DNA of 22,176 nucleotides from contig FTLJ01001330.1 in the NCBI GenBank assembly GCA_900155495.1, positions 1 through 22,176 of the forward strand. The letters run 5' to 3'. Below are positions 9,098 to 19,525 of this stretch, in pieces (within the stretch, counting starts at the first letter, position 1; each line of letters opens with the position of its first letter). This stretch comes from Porogramme epimiltina. Taxonomy: Eukaryota; Basidiomycota; Agaricomycetes; Polyporales; Polyporaceae. The notes beneath the pieces are model-generated. The model had not been told where the DNA came from and did no database searches. It saw only the letters and a program-made list of their open reading frames with translations. Made by a program: the position numbers and the translations under genes.

Positions 9098-9603
9098 TTA
9101 GGGAATAGCAGCCGCAGACCAGCCGGGGACGTGTAAAGATATCCGGCTACGGGGATGATGGGATGGCGAGAGGAAGGAGAGGAGACTTGAGATGAGGTAG
9201 AGTGTACAGAAGGGTACAGTAAGACTCACCTAGGTGGCGTGATTGACCGCTCGAACGGCATTACCCCAAAGGGAGAGCATGAGGGCAAGCGTGTCTGCGA
9301 GAGCAGACGAGACAGAGTCTAGATTAGTTGCCAAGATGACCTTGTGGCGACGGGGAGGGGGCTGAAACCGAGGTCGGAGGTTGGGACTCACGATGGATAT
9401 ATACGATGCCGCGGCGACCCGGGAGAAACGGACCATATCCGGTATGCTGCCCTGGAGACTTGGTGTGAAGAGGCCGAGGTGGTGTTGGCTGCGAGCCTGT
9501 TATGTGTGCGGATCACGGAAGAGATGGGGAGGACGGGAGGAGAGACCTGAAGCATGATGGATGATTCTGAAGGAGGGAGCATCGCCTGCATCAACAGCGC
9601 CAT
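9098..9603 (-). CDS. Candidate small four-exon gene of unknown function (about 91 aa)
   Basis: Predicted exons 9547-9603, 9392-9496, 9230-9294 and 9098-9146. Introns are 9497-9546 (50 nt, GTCTCT...AACAG), 9295-9391 (97 nt, GTGAGT...CTCGCAG) and 9147-9229 (83 nt, GTGAGT...CCGTAG). The first two join in phase 0 and the third in phase 2; the joined frame is open for 91 codons to TAA at 9098-9100. The product begins with a Met/Leu-rich stretch (MALLMQAMLPPSESSIMLQ), contains HHLGLFTPSLQGSIPDMV and RVAAASYISI, and ends near VPGWSAAAIP. I recognise no family. The frame is open further upstream without an ATG, so a longer gene with another 5' exon is possible. The fit of three introns is the only support. 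Confidence 0.4.
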
Positions 9604-10118
9604 CGTGAGGGCGACAAGCGTGCGGCAGCAGAGGCGAGCGGGAGCGTAAGCTGAGCCCCGGCGCTGTGCTCGGGGCCTCGGGGACGCGCGAGGACAAGGG
9701 CGGGGCCGAGGCGGGACAATGTCGGTGAAGACGAGAGGACGGGGGGCGCGGCGGGGGCAAAGGAGTCGCTCGGGGAGGAACAATGGCCCCGCTGCCGGGG
9801 CTATTGTCCGGCCTTCTAGCAGCGCTACTTACGTCACTTACCCCGGCTTCTACTCCGTAGTAGTCCGTGTTCTAATCACGATATTGACTGATTATACCGC
9901 CCCCACCGGCGCTCGACTGCAGCCCGACGCTGTCGGCTGCTGCCATCGACCACGACGGTCGGGGGCGACAATTCTCCACGACACCATCGCAACGCGACGA
10001 GACCGAGGAGGATGGGGCCGAGGCGTCGCTGGGCGTCGAGGCTGCGGGCGTCGAGACATGGCGCTGCGGGGGCTGATGTTGCGACAAGTTTGGCCTCCCT
10101 TGTCGCCTTGTCGGCCTG
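9604..10118. other. Intergenic; likely shared 5' region of two divergent genes
   Basis: This lies between the minus-strand small gene and the plus-strand gene starting near 10119. Open frames here are GC-driven and overlap. I see no motif-level support for a protein or RNA gene. Confidence 0.5.
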
Positions 10119-10359
10119 ATGAGAACCGAGCCCTCATACAACAATAACCGTCGCGTCCTCTCCCAGGTGAGCTTCTCCCTCGTGCCCCCTTGTTCTCTCT
10201 TTTGTTTCCCTTCTATATCTTCTTTCCTTCGCTTCCTCCTCTCCTTCGTCCCCGGCCCTCGCGTACTGTGTACGTCGTTGTCTAATCGCCTCTCTTCTCG
10301 TCTCCTTAACCCTCCCTCAGTTTCGTACCTCCGCCCGCCCCGCGGTCTGTTCTGCATTT
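10119..10359 (+). promoter_or_regulatory. Leader of the 10360 gene with an intron and a possible upstream start
   Basis: A canonical intron, 10167-10320 (154 nt), begins GTGAGC, has a branch-like CTTAAC and ends CCCTCAG. It is strongly pyrimidine-rich, as are many basidiomycete leaders. An ATG at 10119 opens 16 codons (MRTEPSYNNNRRVLSQ) that end exactly at the donor. After splicing they continue in the same frame through FRTSARPAVCSAF into the ATG at 10360. The leader can therefore be read as untranslated, or as a 29-residue N-terminal extension. Confidence 0.6.
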
Positions 10360-11457
10360 ATGGCTGCCCTTACCGCAACCTACTATGCGCCTCCGCCCAC
10401 CTTCAACACCCTGGACGGACGCCAGCGCGCCCGTCTTATTCGTTCGACACGCAAACTCGGTGATGTCCTGGGCACAACGCCGCTCCTCGTCGAAGAGGAG
10501 TACGACTTGCGCCACAAGCCCCTTCCCATCTCTCCACCCAGCCGCGACCGCAAGCGCCGCCAAGGCTCCATCTTCGAGTTTCCCCCACCCTCTGGGCCCT
10601 ATCCCTACAACTACGCCTCGTCCTCCGCAAACTCATCCGTGAGCTCTCTCGCTCTCCCTCGCTCAAGCCTCGACTCCAACCAGTCGGACGCTTCCGCGCA
10701 CTCCGCGTCGAGTCTCCCGACCCCCAAGTCCTTCTCGCGCCACGTCCGCGAAAAGTCCAAGGGCAAGCGCACTCCCCTCCCCACCCCTCTCGTCCTCCGC
10801 CTCAACGCTGTCCCTCTTCCCCCTTCCGACCCGCGCGTTCAGCCACCTACGCCCGACACCGGCGCGACCCTCACTCCGTCCAACTTGCTCAGCGTGCCGC
10901 ACACAACCGGCCTCAGCCTGCCTGTCACCCCGACGACTCCGCGCACCCCCTCAACACCCACTGTAACCGAGACGCGGCGGAAGCGGCTTGCGAAGCTCAA
11001 GCGGACCTTGGGCGAGAATGTCCCCGCGGAGCTCATCATGCCCGTCAACCGTCTCGTCCGCCCCAACTCGACTTCACCCATCCATCCTCCCGCCGCGCCA
11101 CAGGACAACACCCCTCCCGCGCGATCCGCCGTCCCACGGCCGCAGCACCCACGCACGCAGAAGAAGTCGGTGCCGCCACCTTCCGCTGCGCGCGCCCCCG
11201 CCAAGACGAGCCGCAGGCGCAGCATGTCCGTCGACCTCTCCGCGCGTCCCGCCCCGCCTCCACCCCCTTCAGTGAAGGCAGCACGCCCTCGCGCACACGC
11301 ACGTTCGCCGTCGCACTCCCCCCCTGTCACCAGTCCGCGTTCCGACGCCGATGCCGCAGGTGGATGGGTGACGGGGGCGAGCTCGTGGACGGGTGAATGG
11401 AACCGGAAGGACATCCGCGAAGTGCAGAGTCAGCTGCGCAACCTGCGCCTGCGGTGA
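10360..11457 (+). CDS. Conserved Pro/Ser-rich fungal protein, 365 aa, function unknown
   Basis: Uninterrupted 365-codon frame from ATG 10360 to TGA 11455-11457, with strong C/G third-position bias. The N-terminal block is the most protein-like: FNTLDGRQRARLIRSTRKLG then DVLGTTPLLVEEEYD, with basic Arg/Lys and a hydrophobic run. A disordered Ser/Pro/Thr-rich middle follows (residues about 70-330), broken by a basic patch TETRRKRLAKLKRTLGENVP (about 205-225) and RRRSMSVDLSARP (about 287-299). The end, SSWTGEWNRKDIREVQSQL then RNLRLR, looks like a short conserved helix. This arrangement, with conserved ends and a disordered middle, resembles uncharacterised agaricomycete proteins I have seen, but I cannot name a function. 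The Ser/Pro sites and basic patches would suit a phosphorylated regulatory or nuclear protein; that is inference. The start could lie upstream through a leader intron. Confidence 0.85.
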   Translation: MAALTATYYAPPPTFNTLDGRQRARLIRSTRKLGDVLGTTPLLVEEEYDLRHKPLPISPPSRDRKRRQGSIFEFPPPSGPYPYNYASSSANSSVSSLALPRSSLDSNQSDASAHSASSLPTPKSFSRHVREKSKGKRTPLPTPLVLRLNAVPLPPSDPRVQPPTPDTGATLTPSNLLSVPHTTGLSLPVTPTTPRTPSTPTVTETRRKRLAKLKRTLGENVPAELIMPVNRLVRPNSTSPIHPPAAPQDNTPPARSAVPRPQHPRTQKKSVPPPSAARAPAKTSRRRSMSVDLSARPAPPPPPSVKAARPRAHARSPSHSPPVTSPRSDADAAGGWVTGASSWTGEWNRKDIREVQSQLRNLRLR

Positions 11458-14400
11458 CGTGTCCGCCGTCGCCCGCGATTGCTCGTTTTGGATTGGGTTT
11501 CGTATCTTGGACGTCTCGGTGCGCGGCACTGTCTCCGCACAGGTGTTCTCAGAGTCGGACGCTTGATGCGCCCGCTATGCATAGTTACGACATGCCTCGT
11601 CTACGGTAGTTTAGTAATTATTCGCCGGCTATGTTGCTACGATATCAGGACCTTGCGGTTGGTGTACTAACAGATAATCGGTAATAGTTAGAGGACTCCC
11701 GGTCGCGCGCGCGCGAGGGCTGTACTGTAGGCCATACCTTTTATAATCTCACGCATGCTTCGTTGCATCGCTATGCCCCTTGCCCTGAGCTTGTGACACG
11801 GCAACTGAATGTCTCCAAAAGCCAATTACATACACTGGTCGTGCTACCGATGCATTTCGAAGACAGATATGGACCAGATGGTCAAACACCTAGCGGCGCT
11901 TGGATTCACATGTCCCTGGCTTCCGTTGTGCCATTTTTTGTCTGTACAGACAAATCAACCGTCGACCCCAGTGTTAACATGTAGCCATTAGATCGGCCTA
12001 CCTGTCCCCACGCGGTGTGCTTGTTCAATTACGGCACACTTTTGCATAGACTGCTTGAGGCAGCTTGACATTACAGCAGGCGCCCGATACAAATACCATA
12101 GGAGAGGCAGTATTTGAGGGCCAAGGTGCGAGACGACAAGCTTGTGGGACGCAGTAAATAGACTTCCTAGACCATGTTGTGCCTCCTCGCTTGAACGTTT
12201 GTGGTGACCTTTGCACAATTCGAATACAGTATTAGTGTGATTCGATGAAGCGTCTGGTAATTCCTCGAGCACAGCACATCATCCACGTTCGAAAAAGAAA
12301 CAGGTCGGTCGCGGTCCTATACCTATTCCGTATTCTAGCCTCGAATAGTGGCGTAAACCATGAAAGAATCTATAGCCACGAGCTTCAAGAGCTTCAAGCT
12401 CACCAGTAGGGCCTACACCGGCAATGCGAGAGAAGAGTCGCGGGAAACGCTGGCTACTATGTCCATTTTCCGGTAATCTTCGGGGATTCGCAGTACTTCA
12501 TTTGACGCGAGAGCATCGAGAACAGCCTAAGTCGGGATGACAGCCATCATCGCAGCACGCGACAGGAGGATGCGTTTTGCTACTACGGTACGAATCTACT
12601 TATTAGAGATAGATTAGAAGGGATAATAGTGTGTGGCGTGATTGCGTTGTGCTTACCCAAAGCCCAACATGTTTCAGGGTGCGTTGCTGTTTTCAACCGG
12701 TCCGATTTATAGCGCTGCCGAGCCTTGCGTCCCGAACGGTCTAGACTGACGAAGCGTAACTTTAGTAGCTAGCGCCTTCAGGGTCCTCAACCATCGAGTG
12801 ATCTGAGGAGAAAGGAAGGCCGCACTACCGGTAGAGGATGCGTGGTAAGTGCTAACGTTACGTAAGAGCGTTCGAAATTCACCGTTTCGCGTTTACGAGA
12901 TCCTAATCATAGCCTGCTTGATCCAACAACTTTGCGGAGTAAAGAAGTGAGAAATTAGTGACTATATGTACGCGCCACTTGCCCACCAGTTTTTAAAATT
13001 TCGCAAGACAACTCATGGCGCCAGCGTGCCATATCAAAGCCTCGAACACCGTAGGCAGCTGATGGCACTTGACTCTTGACTGAGTCCATCCTGTTGATGA
13101 CATGGTCAGCAAAGTTCAACAGTTACTCATGATATTGTGGCATCGGAAAGCACTTCAATGAGGGACCGCAAAGTCACCATCTGTGCGGAGTGATATAACA
13201 CCGACCAAAAGAAAATTGCTGCCAGGAGCCGTGCCTCATACCTCAGGAACAATCGTGCTCACCACCGCTCAATAATGAATATCAGCAACTCACATTCAAG
13301 TCAATACTATCCGTAGCCCAACAAACTCTCAGAGCGGCAGATCTATAGAAACAACGCAGGAGTGACGCGAACAGAGAATACGACACATACCTTCGATTAC
13401 AATTGAGTAGTACGCAGAGTCGTAGACGGACTTGGAATAAGTAGACATGTCCGCCGATAACAATCGGGAGCCGTATCTACTTAGAACTTGTCGCTAGCAT
13501 CCGGGCGGACCGGATGCAGCGCAGAGCTTGAAAGTCAACGTAGTCTCCTCTTCTTTCCACTATGCGCTTACTAAAACACCGAGTGAGTGTCCACTGACAG
13601 AAGGAACACTCGTAGAGGCCGATATTGAAGATGGAGGCGGGCGACTGGGAAATTGATGGATGACAAATATGTCCAAACACTTGCCTGACGCCACAACTTC
13701 CTGGCGGGCGTAGCCACGACCCTCTTCAACCACTTGCCGCTTGCGACATGGACGCAGTCCTCCGTCGACTGGCAAAAGAAGCTATCGCTTCTGAAACCAC
13801 ACCGTGGCTTATACTAGGCTGGCAGTGAAGAGCGCGTATAGAGAGCGCCGATTATTGTCTGGCCGTCACACCGTGTAGTAGAGTCTCACCACTGATCAGT
13901 GGGATTCTTGATCATCCGCTCAAACACCATTGTTTATCAGGACTGCATTTTCTCTGATATCGATGACGCACTCTTTCGCCCTTCATGACGTGGATTGGAT
14001 AACGTTGTCTACAGTCTCATATTTGGGCACACGAAAGTCTTCGAACCGGGCCGTAGAACGGTGCCGGGGACTGTCCTCACGAATCTTTTATCTCTTGGTC
14101 AATGCTTTAGTTGTCTGTGCCTGGTCGATCCGCAGGGGTTCATCTCAAGGGGAAAATAGCCGGGGGTAACGGACTATTTCACACCGTTTACCGTGAATTT
14201 GCATTGAGTTCCACGTGAAAACGCGTGACACCCACACACTCATGTACAATGGCACAGACGTCTTACACTGATACCAGGCTCTCTCAGAGTTTTCTTAGGA
14301 AGAAAAACTGTGCCCTGCGAGCCGCAGCAGAGGGGGATCTCGTCCCACGCAGTCAGGTAACTGAATAGGCAGGAAGAAAATTAGCTCTCATCGGCGGAGC

Positions 14401-16630
14401 CCCACTACCACATGCTCCAATCACCGTAATTTATAGAGTTTGCGGTGCATTTCTTGACATGCCCCTTCCCTTCAAGCTGGTATTCCCGTAACATTCGGAG
14501 AGCAAACAGGATTGGTAAACTTCGCGCACTGACCCTGATAAGACAACGGAGTCCGAGCAGTGAGCTTCTAGGTTCGAACCGAAAGGAAGGGAAGGATCTA
14601 TTGATGGCGTTGGGTGCTAAGATTATGTGTGGAATGGCGCGCACCTCGGCCACAGTATATAAAACATATGCTCCCGGACGCTACTTCTCGGACGCCAGAT
14701 ATTGTCTCCGTTCCATATTGCGCACGTCTCTCAACGCTAGACATCACATAGGAGAGCTTGCATATACCGCCGAGAGTGCCTGGCTATCGTGAGGCGTATC
14801 GGCTACGTCGGTTTGGAATGGACCCATTCAGGTGCATAGACCGCGCTGCACATGGCAGCACCGTGAGAGGATAAACTGGTGGTGTACGTGCGCACAAAGA
14901 TGGGCGCTGTAGCTGACTGATCTGGTAGGCGGATTAGAAAAGGAAAACAGAAGAATTTGTACGGACGGCAAGAACGGGGCGAACCCGAGTATGACGTGTG
15001 CACACCTTCGCGAACCAACGGCTAGGGACGCAATGAACGGGCCAACCAGCGGACGAAGGGACGGAGAAGGGGTATATTTCCGACTCGAGGACACGCGGAA
15101 CGGAGCATGGGGCCATCGGAGGGCCCCAGAACGATCAACAGTGGCAATGTACACCTCATTGGGGATAGCACAAATGCCCAGGGACCTCCCACGGGCTGGA
15201 GAAGTCAGCTGGCCTAATGGCTGCATGTCTCCTGCTCCTCCGCGGGGGAGGTCGGAGGACAAGACGACGGCAGGTAGGAAGACGCCCTGACTAGGGACGA
15301 GACTCCCATGCGCTCACCTTCACGTGCCTTTACCGGTCTTCTTCTTCATGCTTCCTCGCGCCACATCCGATGCACTGGTTACGAGAGAGAACTTCTATCT
15401 CGCCTCTAGACGGCGATCGCCCAACTTGACACGGCCGCCCGTGCGAGGGTGAGGGTAACTCACCTCGGGATGTCCTTCGTACCAAATTGATCGGCACAAT
15501 GGGCCTCGGAGGTAATAAGTTCTTAGGGAGGTCTACACGAGCTGGAACGGGCGTATCAGCGCACCCATACCACTATATCCAATCGTCGGCCATCGACAAC
15601 CCAGAAACTCGCTCTGAAGGACTAATTGAGAAGGACATACCTCGGCACTGATCTCGGCGATCTACGTTGTCCAGGGGGGCCTGCGATCCAGTAGACGCGG
15701 CGGGGGCCACCGCTCACATCGGCACTGCATCCGGCAGCCTCCGTCGGGTGGCCGTCGTTGGTCTACCTCCGAGTGCCCTGTAAACACTGACGTATGAGTC
15801 GGGGAAGCGTAGTCTGATAAGGAATCAGCGTTACTGACGAATGGCACCCCGAACACCAAAGGTTTCTTCCGGGCCGTGTCCACCTGTCAGGCGATTGCTC
15901 TGTCGAGCGGAGAAGTGTGAAGTGCTAGAGAACAATGAAGATACGTCCATGAGGAATGAGACTAGATTGACGGTAATGAGCGGAACACTCTGAGAACCTC
16001 AGGCGCGGCATTCTTGGGGTGCCCGCCATGCTGCGCCTCCCGCGAACCGATGACGAAGCATTCTCTCGTGCACGGTTGCGTCGGGATTTCGTAGAGAGAT
16101 AAGCACTTCTCGAAGTCCCTTGCTGAGAGCGAATGACGTGGCTGACCTCCGCGGGCGACTCTGCAGCCAGAAAGATTAGCAATCTACGTGCGTCACAAGT
16201 GCAACGAACCACCTACACCGCCATGTATGGGGCCTCCCGTCTACATATTCGGGCTGTCTCGTGCCTTCTGGGGGTCAAAACGTAGTGATCAGTGGAATAT
16301 AACAAACTGATGCGAATATACAGCGTACCGTTATTCGATTCAGGTAGGGACGATCAGCTGATGCACAGATGAAAGGGCTGACGCTCAATCAACGCTGACT
16401 TGGCCATTTTCGACCACCGCGTTAGCGCTAATGGGGAGACTCGAGCCCGAACTATCTTTCCCCTGCAATTGTTGGGTTGGCGAGTGATACTTGGCGGAGA
16501 TTGGGTGCTCCTGGGCAGACCGCAATGCTTCCCAGGTGCGACGGGGAGTTGATAGCCGGTAAGCTCTACGACTGCGAGGTTGGACAGGACTTGTATGGGA
16601 TGTAGTAAGTAGGTGCAGGGTCGTTATAAC
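11458..16630. other. Gene desert with lower GC; no supported gene
   Basis: About 5.2 kb in which open frames are short (at most about 160 codons), frame-inconsistent and without recognisable motifs on either strand. Base composition is near even, against the GC-rich flanks. Minor features: a CG dinucleotide run at about 11704-11715, a TATATAAA-like element near 14656-14664, and a small direct repeat GAGCTTCAA at about 12377-12396. I found no reverse transcriptase, integrase or transposase motif and no evident terminal repeats. Old decayed repeat sequence or a centromere/subtelomere-like region are possibilities. Confidence 0.55.
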
Positions 16631-17362
16631 ATGGCTAGATATAACACGCGCCTTATCACGTTTTGTCCACCTCCAAATCTGTTGCAGATGGGACATATCA
16701 ACTCCTGGCACTACGCCCCGTGCGGTACTCAGGAACCTGGCACCTGCAGGCAACATGCGAGTTCTCCACGTGGGTTCTATCTCCGTGGATGGCCGAGCGC
16801 GCATACCAGCTGTGTAGCAACACGTAGATACATCGCGAATCTCGCCGTGTCCAAATTTCGGATCGCACACGGAGCATTCCTAAATCGCACTAAGTTAGCT
16901 CCTGATGCACTGATGAACCGCAACCCTTCTTCAACCCACACTCACCTACGTCAGTGGCCCCAAGACGGTGCGCCCAATTATATCCTAGGGGCCCGTCCAG
17001 TCAATGTCGTCTGTGTGAAGTCAGTCATCCGACAGAAGGATCTTCCAGAACGAGCCCGTACCGGAAAGCCGACATCCCTGCGCTACTACGATAAGGGTCC
17101 GCGGCTTCTGGCGGCGTCGACAGATCGGCGTTCCTCACTGCTCGTCGTGAGCCAAGCACCCCAGGGGCGGACCATCGCGAGACGGCGCCCGTGGCTGCAG
17201 ACGACAATACACTCGGCCAAAGCCGTCTGTACGGTTGGCATGTCCCAGTATGACGCGTGCGCGCGACCAAGCTTAACACAAAGGCGGGATTACCTGTCGT
17301 GGGAGAAAACGTGCGCGGAAGAGTGTCGAGAACATCGTCAATCCAGCATCCGAACATCATGA
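16631..17362 (+). CDS. Isolated open frame of about 243 codons, unknown
   Basis: An ATG at 16631 opens a frame to TGA at 17360-17362. The product is basic, with Cys, His and Arg spread throughout (for example HINSWHYAPCGTQEPGTC, VNVVCVKSVIRQKDLPERAR, CTVGMSQYDACARPSL). I recognise no domain, signal peptide or membrane span. Its length is unusual for its surroundings, where composition gives frequent stops, which is the only argument for it. Codon use looks unbiased, unlike the genes in this window. It may be a chance frame, an orphan gene or a decayed mobile-element ORF. Confidence 0.25.
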   Translation: MARYNTRLITFCPPPNLLQMGHINSWHYAPCGTQEPGTCRQHASSPRGFYLRGWPSAHTSCVATRRYIANLAVSKFRIAHGAFLNRTKLAPDALMNRNPSSTHTHLRQWPQDGAPNYILGARPVNVVCVKSVIRQKDLPERARTGKPTSLRYYDKGPRLLAASTDRRSSLLVVSQAPQGRTIARRRPWLQTTIHSAKAVCTVGMSQYDACARPSLTQRRDYLSWEKTCAEECREHRQSSIRTS

Positions 17363-19525
17363 CGCAGCACCGCACGCACCTCTAACACCTTACTTGCGCC
17401 TTTCTACGGTAGTCCGCAGAACCGAGCCAAACTTGAGGCGCAGCGCGCAGAACAAAAACCTGTGCACGTCTGTTTTCAAGTCGTAGCCGACGTCGTCAGC
17501 TCCGCCCCGCGGCCACCACACCTCCCGAGTCGCCCGGTTGTACGATAACCTCACCACGACCTCTCAAAAACGTGGCATCCTCGGTAAAACGGGCTACCAT
17601 CCCAGAGCCGCCCCAGTGGTTCAACGTCGAACCTTCCCATCTATCTCGTCCCCGTTCTAGATGAGCGCACACCCCGACAACGACAACAATAACCTCTGAG
17701 CACATACAGTTCTACGTGCGGAAGCCCGGCCCGTGACGTACGAACGCGCGCAAGTCGTCCAGCACGCGTCATTACGTCACCGACCCACTCCATCGAGCAA
17801 CCCCAACCGACTCTGCGCAGGCCCCTCCGCCCGCCCGACATCGCTTAAAGCCGCGCCCTCGCGGCGGCCGCCCCCGAGGCCTGGGCGGCGCACTGAACAT
17901 TCGAATAGAAACCCGGGCGGAAGGTGCGTGTGGGAGCCTGCGGGGCGAGAGAGGGGGTCGTGCGCCCGACGGACCGTCTAGGCTCTCGACTCTGAACGGG
18001 CACAGGCATCGACCGACGGGTCGTCCGCGGGCGACGAGAACGCCAGCGCGGCGCCGACCCATCCGCTCGCGCAGCCTCGGCCTCAGCTGCGGCGGGCCCA
18101 AAAAAAAGGGCGCCAGGGGCCTCCAATGGAGCTAGGCGCGCGAAGGTTGCGAACACGAGGCGGGACACGTACGCAACCCAAGGGGGCAGGTCCACGTCCA
18201 TAGCGAGCGGCGAACGCTGCAGAACGCACGCGGCGGGTTACGAGAGAGCCGACCTGGTGACTGCGTCAGTTGAGGCAGAAACCGACACCACAACCTCCCC
18301 AACGCGCAGCGGCGTACCTGCTCGGGGAACGCGCGGAGATGGTCGAAGACCCCGTTCCCGTCCAGAACTCCGCCCGGCCGCTCACGGGGCGGGAATCCGC
18401 CCGCGGCCAGCGATCGCGTCCTGCCGCCACGTCGTGGTGGTTCCCTTCCGGTTCGGGAGCCCCCATCCGACGCCTGCTATTTCGTGTAAATGAAGACAGC
18501 GGCGGCCGCGCGCGTGGGACCCGTAAGCGGGGCCACTGCACGCAGAGGGGCGCGCGAGCAAGCGCACCCGGTTCGCGGGGCGAAACGTTGAGCTAAAGGA
18601 TGACCGGGCGGAAGGTAAGGCTATCTCGAAAGCGCTGGGGGCGGGCGGGACTTGAGGATCCTTGTACGCCCTGGGACGTCCTGGGATGTTCGTCGCGCAA
18701 GCTTCGTTTGTTCTTTCGAACGCCTTCTAGACTAGGGGGTAACGGCCTCGTACCGCAGCCTGTGATCGCCCATCCTGCCAGACCTTGTTATCCTTACCCC
18801 GCTTCGAAGCGTAGCCGACGGAATGAGAAAACTAACCGACGAGAACGGTAACCATGCGCACCAGACGAGAGCTCGACGTGAATACACTCCTTCATTGGAT
18901 GGAAGGGCCCGGAACGACTTACAACTCTAAACACATTACCGCCGACCGCCCTGCCGCCTTCCCTCCTCCCACCGTACCCTCGCTTCCGTCCGCCCATCTT
19001 CCCACAGGACACCCTTGGGGGGTGGCCGGAGCAAGATCCGGGCCCGCCTCGTGCCGCGCTCGTCCGCCGCGTGGCGGAACGTGCCCGCCTTCCCTCGCGC
19101 ACCACACGTCCGCGTCGTCCATTTCCCCCGCCCGCCGTCGCGCAGCGCGTGCGGGGCGACGACACCCGGCAGGCGGTACCTCGCGACAATGCCGGGTATT
19201 CACGGCGGCGGAGCTGTCTGGTGCGGGCGACGACGGCCGGACAGCGTGGTATCGTCGGATGCGGATTGACGTGTGCACCCCAGACGGTGCGTCGTGCACG
19301 GAACAGGTAGCATTCATGGTTTGCGACGACGCTAGGAAGACGGATGGACGTCCGGGTGAGCAGATGGAAGCCTGGGCGGGCGTGACGACTGAGTCACTCA
19401 CACCGGTTGGACGTTATCTAAGAGCTTCGCGGGGCATCCGCACTGGGAAAGGTCGGCGAACTCTCTGTCTTGCGCCCAGCGCACAGATCAGACTGCAGCC
19501 CGCAAACAAAAGGATCAATCACCAC
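17363..19525. other. GC-rich region without a convincing gene
   Basis: Composition returns to GC-rich. The longest candidates are a minus-strand frame at 17845-18201 (118 codons, ATG, starting MDVDLPPWVAYVSRLVF) and a plus-strand frame at 18854-19756 that runs into the antisense of the Cir_N gene. Both are Arg/Ala/Pro-rich and lack motifs or clear exon partners. The minus-strand frame is the better of the two because of its hydrophobic start, but I would not call it a gene. Confidence 0.4.

Noticed and set aside
9719..10147. 142-codon plus-strand frame upstream of the 10360 gene
   Set aside because: It ends in a stop before the leader donor and is composed of low-complexity Arg/Gly/Pro sequence.
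14520..14592. Possible tRNA because of GGTTCGAACC near 14573
   Set aside because: The T-loop-like palindrome stands alone: I could not find matching A-box sequence or a 7-bp acceptor stem at the right distance.
11458..17400. LTR retrotransposon or DNA transposon in the desert
   Set aside because: No reverse transcriptase, integrase, transposase or long terminal repeat could be seen by eye; a decayed element is still possible but unsupported.
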